Source of the DNA: Rhizobium sp. NXC14
Lineage (GTDB): Bacteria; Pseudomonadota; Alphaproteobacteria; Rhizobiales; Rhizobiaceae
Length of the DNA: 64,000 bases
Direction: 5' to 3'
Assembly: GCF_002117485.1 (NCBI RefSeq)
Contig: NZ_CP021033.1
Location: 310,001-374,000 of the forward strand
Below, one piece after another: positions 53,721 to 61,565 of the stretch. Every line of letters begins with the position of its first letter. Within the stretch, counting starts at the first letter, position 1. Position numbers and translations under genes: made by a program. Under the pieces are notes generated by a model. The model was not told the DNA's origin, ran no database searches, and saw only the letters and a list, made by a program, of their open reading frames with translations.

Positions 53721-55013
53721 ATGAGCATTTTTGGAAGCATGAAAACCGCCGTCTCCGGCATGAGCGCCCAGGCAAACCGTCTGAGCACGGTTTCCGACAA
53801 CATCGCCAACGCCAACACCGTCGGCTACAAGGCCGTTTCCACCTCCTTTTCGTCGCTGGTCCTGCCCTCTTCCTCGGGCAATTACAATTCCGGCGGCGTC
53901 CAGACATCCGTGCGCCAGGCGATTTCCGAGCAGGGCGACATTTCCTACACCACCTCGGCCTATGATCTGGCGATCTCCGGAGACGGCTTCTTCATCGTGG
54001 AAGGCGCCGACGGTACGCCGGTACTCACCCGGGCCGGCGATTTCTCGGTCGACAGCGACGGCAATCTCGTCAACAGCGCCGGCTACACGCTGATGGGCTA
54101 TTCCTATGATTCCGGCGTGCCGGCGGTTGTTGTCAACGGCTTCGACGGCCTAGTGCCGGTCAACGTAGCCCAATCGGGCCTGAGCGCGGTCGCTTCGACC
54201 GGCGCCTATTTCAGCGGCAACCTGAACTCCGAAGCGACCGTCGTCATCGATTCGACGACCTTGCCGAGCGCCAACACGTCCGATGTCACCGACGACACGC
54301 AGAAAATGTCACTGGTCGCCTATGACAGCCTCGGCGCCACCGTCCAGTACGACTACTATTTCACCAAGACGGGCGTGACCACGGATGCCAACGGCGCGGT
54401 CACCGGCAGCACCTGGGAGGTCGCGGTCTACCGCAATGCCGATGCATCTACCGGCGGCACGACGTCCTTCCCCTATTCCTCCGACGCCGTGAGTGTCGCG
54501 ACGCTCTCCTTCGACGCCGACGGCCAGCTGACGTCGCAGGCAAACACCGACATCGTCGATCCGACCACGGCACAGACGATCGATATGGAATATTCGGATT
54601 TCACCCAGCTTGCCTCCGACTTCTCGGCGACAGGTTCCGCCGACGGCCAGGCCGCAAGCGCGGTGAGCTCAGTCTCGATCGGCACGGACGGCGTGGTGTC
54701 GGTCTCCTATGCCAACGGCACGACGAAATCCCTCTATCAGATCCCTCTCGCGACGGTCGCAAGCCCCGACAATCTGACGCTGCTCAGCGGCAACGTCTAC
54801 ACCGCCAACGGCATGTCCGGCGTCACCGTCACCGGCTTTCCGCAGACGAACGGGCTCGGCTCCATCCAGTCCGGCGCGCTCGAAAGCTCGAATGTCGATC
54901 TCGCCGGCGAATTGACCGAGATGATCGAGGCGCAGCGCAGCTACACCGCCAATTCGAAGGTGTTTCAGACGGGCTCCGACATCATGGATGTCCTCGTCAA
55001 CCTGAAACGATAG
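53721..55013 (+). CDS. flgE: Flagellar hook protein FlgE
   Basis: 430 aa. N-terminal MSIFGSMKTAVSGMSAQANR and NIANANTVGYKA are the flagellar rod/hook signature (ANxxTxGYK); central D1-D2 beta regions contain YDLAISGDGFFIV; the C-terminus (LTEMIEAQRSYTANSKVFQT, then DIMDVLVNLKR) is the matching coiled coil. It would polymerise into the hook after type III export. Start MSIFGSM at 53721 with AAGGA upstream. In most rhizobia this is within the main flagellar cluster; here its neighbours are only flgK and flgL. Confidence 0.93.
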   Translation: MSIFGSMKTAVSGMSAQANRLSTVSDNIANANTVGYKAVSTSFSSLVLPSSSGNYNSGGVQTSVRQAISEQGDISYTTSAYDLAISGDGFFIVEGADGTPVLTRAGDFSVDSDGNLVNSAGYTLMGYSYDSGVPAVVVNGFDGLVPVNVAQSGLSAVASTGAYFSGNLNSEATVVIDSTTLPSANTSDVTDDTQKMSLVAYDSLGATVQYDYYFTKTGVTTDANGAVTGSTWEVAVYRNADASTGGTTSFPYSSDAVSVATLSFDADGQLTSQANTDIVDPTTAQTIDMEYSDFTQLASDFSATGSADGQAASAVSSVSIGTDGVVSVSYANGTTKSLYQIPLATVASPDNLTLLSGNVYTANGMSGVTVTGFPQTNGLGSIQSGALESSNVDLAGELTEMIEAQRSYTANSKVFQTGSDIMDVLVNLKR

Positions 55014-55026
55014 AGGGAACGCCTGG

Positions 55027-56487
55027 ATGTCGCTCACGTCAGCCTTGAACAGCGTGCAGAGTATTTTCAACAATACCGGCCAGCAGAGCAGCGTCGTCTC
55101 GACCAACATCGCCAATGTCGGAAATTCCGACTATGTCAGGCGGGAGGCGTCGATTACGACGTCTCTTTCCGGCGCTCAGGTCGTCAGCATCAGCCGGGCC
55201 CAAGAAACTGCGCTGCTCGCCCAATACCTGCAATCCAACGCCAAGGACAGCGCCCAGCAGACGCTCGTGACCGGCCTCGAAAGCCTGCAGTCGCTGATGG
55301 ACGGCAATGACTACGAGACATCGCCGAGCACCTATCTCGCAGCCTTCCAGGAGGCGCTCCAGACATATGCGACGTCGCCGAGCAATACGACCGCCGCGCA
55401 ATCGGCCGTCACCGCCGCGCAGGATCTCGCCAACTCGCTGAATACCGCGAGCGACGGCGTCCAGTCGATCAGGGCCGAGGCGGATGCGGAGATCGCCACG
55501 CAGGTCTCCACGCTGAATACGCTGCTGTCACAGTTCGAGGCGGCCAACAACGCGGTTAAGCTCGCGACATCGACCGGCGCCGATACATCCTCGGCGCTCG
55601 ACGAGCGCGAGAAACTCCTGAAGCAGATCTTCTCGATCGTCGGCGTCACCTCCGTCGTGCGCGACAATAACGACATGGCGCTCTATACCTCGGACGGCAC
55701 CGTGCTGTTCGAGACCATACCGCGCACCGTCACATTCGCGTCGACGGCAACTTATGTCGCGGGAACCGAGGGCAATGCCATCTATATCGACGGCGTGGCG
55801 CTCGATGCCGGCGAGGGTTCGACGACGAGCGCCTCGGGCAGCCTGCAGGCGCTGCTGCAGCTCCGCGACGAGATCGGCCCGACATTTCAGGACCAGCTCG
55901 ACCAGATGGCCAAGGCCCTCGTCCAGATCTTCTCGGAAACCGACGGCAGTACGAGCGCGCCGGGACTTTTTACCTGGACGACAGCATCGGGGACAACGGG
56001 AGAAACACCGTCTGATACCGACGATATCACCGGGATTGCCTCCACCATCTCGGTCAATCTTGCCGTCGTCACGAGCGAAGGCGGCGATGCGACCAAGCTG
56101 CGCGACGGAACCATCAGCGGCATCACCGATCTCAACACCTCCGGAGACAGCGGTTTCTCCGACAATCTCGACGCCCTCTATCAGGCACTGACGGAACAAC
56201 GCTCGTTCTCCGCCGACGCCGGTCTCTCAGCAACGCAAAGCGTGACGGACTATGCCAGCGCCTCCATCGGCTGGCTCGAACAATATCGAAGCGATGCGAC
56301 GTCTGCCTCCGAAACCACGGCCGCCGCGCTATCTCGCTCCGACGAGGCCTATTCCAACGAAACCGGCGTCAATCTCGACGAGGAGCTGACGCTCCTTCTC
56401 GACATCGAACAATCCTACAAGGCAGCGACGAAGATCCTGAACGTCATCGACGAGATGTTCCAGTCGCTCCTCGACATAGCGAGCTAG
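55027..56487 (+). CDS. flgK: Flagellar hook-filament junction protein FlgK (HAP1)
   Basis: 486 aa. N-terminal LTSALNSVQSIFNNTGQQSS and NIANVGNSDYVRREASITTS carry the FlgK signature; the C-terminal end (VNLDEELTLLLDIEQSYKAA and KILNVIDEMFQSLLDIA) is the standard HAP1 coiled coil. It joins the hook to the filament. Start follows flgE by 13 bases; GAGGGAA precedes it. Confidence 0.93.
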   Translation: MSLTSALNSVQSIFNNTGQQSSVVSTNIANVGNSDYVRREASITTSLSGAQVVSISRAQETALLAQYLQSNAKDSAQQTLVTGLESLQSLMDGNDYETSPSTYLAAFQEALQTYATSPSNTTAAQSAVTAAQDLANSLNTASDGVQSIRAEADAEIATQVSTLNTLLSQFEAANNAVKLATSTGADTSSALDEREKLLKQIFSIVGVTSVVRDNNDMALYTSDGTVLFETIPRTVTFASTATYVAGTEGNAIYIDGVALDAGEGSTTSASGSLQALLQLRDEIGPTFQDQLDQMAKALVQIFSETDGSTSAPGLFTWTTASGTTGETPSDTDDITGIASTISVNLAVVTSEGGDATKLRDGTISGITDLNTSGDSGFSDNLDALYQALTEQRSFSADAGLSATQSVTDYASASIGWLEQYRSDATSASETTAAALSRSDEAYSNETGVNLDEELTLLLDIEQSYKAATKILNVIDEMFQSLLDIAS

Positions 56488-56489
56488 TC

Positions 56490-57536
56490 ATGAAAGCATC
56501 TTTTGTCTCATCATCGGCGATGCAGAATGTTTTGCGGCTCACCATCAGCCAGTCCCAGAACAAGCTGCAGCAGGCCTCGACGGAGGCGACCACAGGAACT
56601 TACGCCGATATCGGCGTTTCTCTTGGGAGCGGCGCCGCAAAATCGATCAATCTCACCAGCGCGATCGTCCAGGCCGCCTCGTTCAAGACGAGCAATTCCG
56701 TCGTCGCGCTGCGCATGGAAGCGTCGCAAACTGCTCTTTCCAGCCTCAAGGATGCCGGCGACAGCCTGGTTTCCAACTTGACCGCGCTTCAGGCAAGCCA
56801 GGATACGACGAGCATCGCTGTTGCCCTGCAATCGGCAAGCTCCACGATTTCGCAGCTGATCTCGACGGTCAACACCTCGGTCAATGGCGAGTTCCTGTTC
56901 GGCGGAACGAACCTCGACAGCCAGCCCCTGACCGACCAGTCGTCCGCAGTCTCGGATACGATCGTCACGGCGCTCACCGATTATGCAACCGGTCTCGGAA
57001 AAGACGTCAGCGAGCTGACGGGCGAGGAAATCGGCAGCTTCATCACCGATACGGTCGAACCGATGTTCTCCGAAAGCAGCTGGACGGACGCTTCGAGCGG
57101 ATGGTCGAGCGCATCCAGCACCGACATGACCAGCCGGATCAGCGCATCGGAAACCATCACCTCGTCGACCAACGCCAATTCCGAAGGCATGCGTTACCTG
57201 GCACTTGCCTCCGTCGTCGTCTCGGCCCTCTTCGGCCAGGATCTGAGCTCGGACGCGCAGAGCACCGTCGCATCCAAGGCGATAGGCTACGCGGCCCAGG
57301 CGACTTCGGGCATGGTGACGCAGCAGAGCGAGCTCGGCCTCTCGCAGGAGCGGCTCGAAAAGGCAAATGACGCGCTCGACGCACAGTCTAGCCTGCTGCA
57401 GGGAAAGCTCGTCGACCTTCAGGGCGTCGACACCTACGAGGCTTCGACGCTCGTCAATCAGCTGCAGACGCAGCTAGAAACCGCCTACACGCTCGTCTCG
57501 AAACTCCAGAATCTCAGCCTGGTCAACTATCTCTGA
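56490..57536 (+). CDS. flgL: Flagellar hook-filament junction protein FlgL (HAP3)
   Basis: 348 aa, flagellin-like fold. Starts 2 bases after flgK. N-terminal SQNKLQQASTEATTGTYADI and C-terminal QSELGLSQERLEKANDALDA followed by YEASTLVNQLQTQLETAYTL are the paired coiled-coil ends, and FLFGGTNLDSQPL is a flgL signature. In the usual rhizobial order flaF and flbT would follow; here a short unknown gene does. Confidence 0.92.
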   Translation: MKASFVSSSAMQNVLRLTISQSQNKLQQASTEATTGTYADIGVSLGSGAAKSINLTSAIVQAASFKTSNSVVALRMEASQTALSSLKDAGDSLVSNLTALQASQDTTSIAVALQSASSTISQLISTVNTSVNGEFLFGGTNLDSQPLTDQSSAVSDTIVTALTDYATGLGKDVSELTGEEIGSFITDTVEPMFSESSWTDASSGWSSASSTDMTSRISASETITSSTNANSEGMRYLALASVVVSALFGQDLSSDAQSTVASKAIGYAAQATSGMVTQQSELGLSQERLEKANDALDAQSSLLQGKLVDLQGVDTYEASTLVNQLQTQLETAYTLVSKLQNLSLVNYL

Positions 57537-57546
57537 CGGATTGAAA

Positions 57547-57921
57547 ATGCGCGAACTCAAGCGGCCGCAGATACCGGCCTTAAGAAACGAGCCAAACACG
57601 TCCTGCTCCGAAATCGTGGCGGAAGCAGCCTTCGCGCTTGCCTCCGGCATCATCGACACGATCCCATTCATCGGTTGCAAGCTCGATGAGCAGCAGGCGC
57701 GGGCGTGGCCGCGTTCCGGTGTCTTCACCGATGACGGCGTCGAAATGACCACCACGCCGCCTGAAATATTCGAGCTTTGCGAGCTGCTGGCAGGCCACAT
57801 CGAAAAGGGTGCGGCATTCGACGTCTTCGAGGTTTTCCACAAGATTGCTCGGATCGACCGGCTGATCGACTGGAGCCATGGGGCGGTGCTCTCGCCCGAG
57901 CCGCATCCGGTAACGCATTGA
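57547..57921 (+). CDS. Hypothetical protein downstream of flgL
   Basis: 124 aa, not recognised. It is soluble, with no signal peptide and no membrane helix of certainty. Charged N-terminus (MRELKRPQIPALRNE), a middle with FALASGIIDTIPFIGCKL and a C-terminal amphipathic region (FELCELLAGHIEKGAAFDVF). Eleven bases after flgL, in the same orientation; likely co-transcribed. It is not FlaF or FlbT by length and motif. Confidence 0.5.
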   Translation: MRELKRPQIPALRNEPNTSCSEIVAEAAFALASGIIDTIPFIGCKLDEQQARAWPRSGVFTDDGVEMTTTPPEIFELCELLAGHIEKGAAFDVFEVFHKIARIDRLIDWSHGAVLSPEPHPVTH

Positions 57922-58103
57922 CAGAAGGCGCGAAATATCTTTCCTTTGGCGGCACGATCGCGGCCAAGTTGGTCGGACGTACGGCCTAGGCCGATCTTGC
58001 ATGGGGCTAGTCCGTTGCGGCATTCCGGACTTTGCCATAGGAGAGTGAAGGCGGCTATCGAAGTCTGCCGGCAATGGTCTTTCAGAGACCGAGTGTGTTC
58101 TTG

Positions 58104-58967
58104 ATGTCGAAGCCGCGCGCGAAGCTACCCTTCTCCGAAGAGACCTTGCAGGCCATGCTCGTCCGCGTTCTGCGCCCGCTGGTCAGGCTCGCGCTCGCCT
58201 GCGGCTTCAACTTCACCGCCTTTTCGGCAATTCTTCGCCGGCTCTATATCGAGGTTGCCGAGAAGGAATTCGCGCTGCCGAACAAACAGCAGACGGACAG
58301 CCGCATCTCGCTTCTGACAGGCGTCCACCGCAAGGACGTCAACCGGCTGCGCGGACAGGAGATTTCGACATCATTGCTGACCGTCGGCGTTTCGCAAACA
58401 AGCCGCATCCTGGCCCGATGGCTGGCGGACCCGCTCTATTGCGATGCCGAGGACAGGCCGAGCGCCCTGCCCCGAACCACAAGCGACGGCAGCCCTTCAT
58501 TCGAAAGCCTGGTGAGCGATATCACCAAGGATGTCCATCCCCGCTCCATCCTGGACGACTGGCTGGACAGAGGCATCGTCGTTCTCGATGAGGACGGCCG
58601 TGTCCGGCTCGACCTCTCATCGATCGTCCCGAATGCCGGCGAAGACGCCCGCCGGCATTATTTCACCCGCAACCTGCGCGACCACGTGCAGGCCTCCGTC
58701 ACGAACCTGATGAACGACCCTCCGCCCTATTTCGAACGCGCGGTTCATTATGACGGCATATCGCCCGCGTTGGCCGCCCGACTCGACGTGCTCGCGCGCG
58801 AGGAAGCGATGGCGCTGCTCCTGAAGCTCAACAAGGTCGCCCATCAGGCGATCAAGGACGATCCCGGCGGCAACAGCCGCTGGATCGCGGGGCTTTACGT
58901 CATGACCGAAGAGGGTGAGACGGATTCCCGGGCAGACGCTGCTTCCAAGACGAAGGCGGACGAATGA
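58104..58967 (+). CDS. DUF6502 family protein
   Basis: 287 aa, soluble. EETLQAMLVRVLRPLVRLAL and GFNFTAFSAILRRLYIEVAE look like an N-terminal winged-helix or HTH-like region, followed by DSRISLLTGVHRKDVNRLRG and a C-terminal helical domain (DVLAREEAMALLLKLNKVAH). Possibly DNA-binding (inference). Start at ATG 58104 or ATG 58074; ribosome sites are weak at both. The stop overlaps the next gene's ATG, and pairing with a DUF5666 gene recurs in other bacteria from my recollection. Confidence 0.75.
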   Translation: MSKPRAKLPFSEETLQAMLVRVLRPLVRLALACGFNFTAFSAILRRLYIEVAEKEFALPNKQQTDSRISLLTGVHRKDVNRLRGQEISTSLLTVGVSQTSRILARWLADPLYCDAEDRPSALPRTTSDGSPSFESLVSDITKDVHPRSILDDWLDRGIVVLDEDGRVRLDLSSIVPNAGEDARRHYFTRNLRDHVQASVTNLMNDPPPYFERAVHYDGISPALAARLDVLAREEAMALLLKLNKVAHQAIKDDPGGNSRWIAGLYVMTEEGETDSRADAASKTKADE

Positions 58968-60067
58968 GCCCATCGATGATCTCGAGAAGACAGTTTCTGC
59001 TGGCCGGCATAGCACTTCGGATCCTGAAGCCGGAATTTGTCGCGGCGCAGTCGACAGGTACCCACGACCATGGGATCGGCGGGTCCGGCACCTCCATCCA
59101 GGGCGGCGGCGAGAATGAAGACCACGGCATCGGCGGAACCGGCATCGTCGGGACCATCCAGGGTTTTGGAAGTATTATCGTCAACGACATCCACATACCT
59201 TTCAGCGCGACGACACCGATCGAGATCGATGGACGGCATGTTCCCGCGAGCGCGATGAAGGTCGGTCATGTCGTCCGTGTGCTGCTGAAGGGAAAGCGCG
59301 CCGCCCGCATCACGATCGTCAGCGAGGTTCAGGGGCGCATCGACCGGTTTAGCAAGGCTTCGATAACGATCCTTTCGCAAACCGTAGACATATCCGGTCT
59401 GGCGACGAAGGGCCTGCGGAAAGGCAAGCGGGTCGCCGTCTTCGGCATCCGCAAACCAGACGGCACGATCGTTGCCCGGCGCATCGAATCCCGCTCCGTC
59501 TCGGATGGCGACCATGTCCGCGGGATCCCCGTCAAGAGCGACAATCGCATCCTGATCGGCGGCCTTTCGCTCGGAGGCGCGCACCGCCGACTGGTCGGCA
59601 AGCAAACCGTCGTGCATCTCAAGACAGCGGCTGATCGGTTGGCGATCACCCGCATTCAGCCGGAACCCATAGTGCCGGGCCTCAAACGCGGTACCGTCAA
59701 CATCGAGACTTTCCGGGCGACCGACAGGGACAGACCGAGGTCGGGCCCCGGGGGTTCGCCGCCCTTCGGGACGATGCGGCAATCCCCGGATGGTCACGGC
59801 TTCGTTGATATCGGCGTGCGGGATTCGAACAGAATCACCGGCTTTCCGAACCCGCGTCCTCCCGGGGGCATCGATGCCCGGCCGCCACGCGGCTTCTGGG
59901 ATGGTCCGCCGCATGATCACCCGCCCTTTGGCAGAGCCGGTCCTGACGGCTTTTCCCGCCCGGGCGGAGCGGGACCGGGACCGGGACCAGGGCCGGGCCC
60001 GGGACCGAATGGTCCGCCGCCGGGCCCGCCGCCGGGGCCGCCACCGGATTTTCCGGGCCAGCCCTAA
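58964..60067 (+). CDS. DUF5666 exported protein with Tat signal
   Basis: 367 aa. A twin-arginine signal (SRRQFLLAGIAL, RR at residues 8-9) suggests folded export through Tat. Two or more DUF5666 beta domains follow: GTGIVGTIQGFGSIIVNDIH, VGHVVRVLLKGKRAARITIV, then the repeat GRIDRFSKASITILSQTVDI with KGKRVAVFGI. The C-terminal about 100 residues are Gly/Pro-rich (GPGPGPGPGPGPNGPPPG), extended and probably disordered. ATGA overlap with the DUF6502 gene. Role unknown; DUF5666 domains are often found on extracellular or surface proteins. Confidence 0.82.
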   Translation: MSPSMISRRQFLLAGIALRILKPEFVAAQSTGTHDHGIGGSGTSIQGGGENEDHGIGGTGIVGTIQGFGSIIVNDIHIPFSATTPIEIDGRHVPASAMKVGHVVRVLLKGKRAARITIVSEVQGRIDRFSKASITILSQTVDISGLATKGLRKGKRVAVFGIRKPDGTIVARRIESRSVSDGDHVRGIPVKSDNRILIGGLSLGGAHRRLVGKQTVVHLKTAADRLAITRIQPEPIVPGLKRGTVNIETFRATDRDRPRSGPGGSPPFGTMRQSPDGHGFVDIGVRDSNRITGFPNPRPPGGIDARPPRGFWDGPPHDHPPFGRAGPDGFSRPGGAGPGPGPGPGPGPNGPPPGPPPGPPPDFPGQP

Positions 60068-60088
60068 CGGTGTAATTGAACATTTGAC

Positions 60089-60109
60089 AAATGGGAAAAT
60101 TTCCCATTT
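60089..60109. promoter_or_regulatory. 21-bp odd palindrome after the DUF5666 gene
   Basis: AAATGGGAAA and TTTCCCATTT are perfect 10-bp arms around one A. The site lies 22 bases after the DUF5666 stop and about 200 before the next gene, so it could be an operator for that gene or a termination site. No U-run. Confidence 0.5.
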
Positions 60110-60156
60110 ATTGGACCTGCGATCCTTCGTTCGGATGATTCCGAAACAGGGCTTGC

Positions 60157-60198
60157 CGATTGGCTAACGGGTACCGCCCCACACCCGCTAGCCAATCG
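60157..60198. repeat. 16-bp inverted repeat with one mismatch
   Basis: CGATTGGCTAACGGGT (60157-60172) faces ACCCGCTAGCCAATCG (60183-60198); 15 of 16 bases pair, with a 10-base spacer. T-rich sequence follows. It may be a terminator of the DUF5666 transcript or a palindromic protein site. Confidence 0.55.
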
Positions 60199-60309
60199 TT
60201 CATTTCTCATTGCTTTCAAGCGAATACCGCGTTCCCGCGTAAGCTCACGATGAATGGCCGCCTAAGGCCGATCCGAACCAAACCCTCGGCGCCCAAGAGG
60301 AAACAGACA

Positions 60310-60558
60310 TTGCTTTTGCTGCAACGCGAACCCGAGACGCCGATGGAGATGGACGAACCGACCGTCGTTACAACCTGGGAAAACCGCACGCAAATCATCG
60401 AAATCATGCATAGCGCGCGTGAGATGAGCCAGGAATTCCAGGATCTCTGGGATAAAAGCGGCGGCAGCGGCCGGCTCAGCCAGGACGACACGGACAGGCT
60501 GATCGAACTGCTGCGAGAGATCGGCAACCTCAACGACATGCTGATGCGATTGGCTTGA
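60310..60558 (+). CDS. Small hypothetical protein
   Basis: 82 aa if it starts at TTG 60310, which has AGAGGAA upstream; ATGs at 60250 (102 aa) and 60343 (71 aa) are alternatives. Not recognised. Helical and acidic: WENRTQIIEIMHSAREMSQE, then WDKSGGSGRLSQDDTDRLIE and a C-terminal LLREIGNLNDMLMRLA. No signal or membrane segment. Single gene, convergent with the VapC gene. Confidence 0.5.
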   Translation: MLLLQREPETPMEMDEPTVVTTWENRTQIIEIMHSAREMSQEFQDLWDKSGGSGRLSQDDTDRLIELLREIGNLNDMLMRLA

Positions 60559-60663
60559 GTGGCGCCGTTGTCAATGAAGTATTGCGACGATCGCAATCGT
60601 CTCTCTGCAATTTACAAAACTGGTCGGCGTGGCTTCAGGTTCGTGGCTGCGGTGCTTCTCTGA

Positions 60664-61077
60664 TCAAAACTCCCACGGGGAAATCAATTCAAGGTCCGCG
60701 GTCACGAAATCGCTCAGGTTTCGCGTCGCGAGCCGACCGCCATTAACCCTCGCAATAGCTGCGATCATGCCGTCCGGCGCTGACATGCCGCGCCCCTGAT
60801 GAGCTGCGGTCCCCATGATCTCGCCATAGGCAAGAGCGGCTTCCTCGGTCAGGCCAAAAATCCGGTCCGCGAAGCGGCGCCGCCAGTCGGAAAGTCCCTG
60901 TTCGAGGCGTTCGGCTCGTTGGTCGGGCCGGATCTTCTGGATACCGAAAGCGATCTCGGCAATCGTCACCGTGGGCAGTGCCAGTTCAGCATCATGACGA
61001 ACCAGCCATGCGATTACCGCTTTATCAGGCGATTTTCTCAACGTCTCCGAAACGACGTTGGTATCGAGAAAAATCAA
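60664..61077 (-). CDS. vapC: VapC-family PIN-domain toxin
   Basis: 137 aa PIN ribonuclease. Catalytic acids are in place: D5 (MIFLDTNVVSE), E41 (TIAEIAFGIQ), D102 (APDGMIAA) and the fourth at about D123 in TRNLSDF. VapC toxins cleave tRNA or rRNA. It overlaps its antitoxin by 4 bases. Complete. Confidence 0.93.
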   Translation of the reverse strand: MIFLDTNVVSETLRKSPDKAVIAWLVRHDAELALPTVTIAEIAFGIQKIRPDQRAERLEQGLSDWRRRFADRIFGLTEEAALAYGEIMGTAAHQGRGMSAPDGMIAAIARVNGGRLATRNLSDFVTADLELISPWEF

Positions 61078-61322
61078 AGCTCGATGCCTTTGTGCGCCTG
61101 CCGGTCTTCCTTCAGGACGGCCTCAAGGTCAATATCCGTCCCACTTTGTTGCGACAGCCTGCTGTAGAAAGACGATGCCGGCTCACGGCCGGCCTCGCGT
61201 ATTTCATAGGATTCGAGCGCCCGCTCGACGATATCGGCTATCGAGCGGTTTTCGCGGCGGGCGAGTCGATGAGCAAGGTCACGTGCCCTTGCACTTCGTA
61301 CGGAAAGCTGGGGTTCGGCCAT
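61074..61322 (-). CDS. vapB: VapB-type antitoxin
   Basis: 82 aa. Start MAEPQLSVRSARARDLAHRL gives a ribbon-helix-helix or AbrB-like N-terminus, and the C-terminus (SSFYSRLSQQSGTDIDLEAV) is typical of VapC-binding tails. Precedes vapC with a 4-base overlap, the usual operon order. The frame is open upstream, but the family-like start is at 61322. Confidence 0.88.
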   Translation of the reverse strand: MAEPQLSVRSARARDLAHRLARRENRSIADIVERALESYEIREAGREPASSFYSRLSQQSGTDIDLEAVLKEDRQAHKGIEL

Positions 61323-61565
61323 CTTAATTTCCTTTACGACAGATATAGTGCGCTCTCCATAAGCCATCAAGATGGCAATTGATGGCTTGATACCTGAAAT
61401 AGCTCACGTTTCATGAACCACCCCAATTTTGGGCAGTCTGGGAAGATCTTTTGGAGCCTCACACATTCTAAAGAATTAACCATATGTCAGGGTTCTTGAG
61501 AAATAATGCTCCGTATAAATCCGGCGAATTGAAGAAGAGAGCCGCAAAGTTATTTGGAGAGAGTC

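Noticed and set aside
57580..58074. 164-codon minus-strand open frame over the gene after flgL
   Set aside because: It has no recognisable domain and opposes the flgL-linked plus gene; the plus frame fits the operon direction better.
59818..59836. T-arm-like string (GGGATTCGAAC) suggesting a tRNA
   Set aside because: It is inside the DUF5666 coding region, and no acceptor, D-arm or anticodon stem can be built around it.
58895..59920. 341-codon open frame on the minus strand
   Set aside because: Antisense to the DUF5666 gene, whose Tat signal and repeat domains establish the coding strand.
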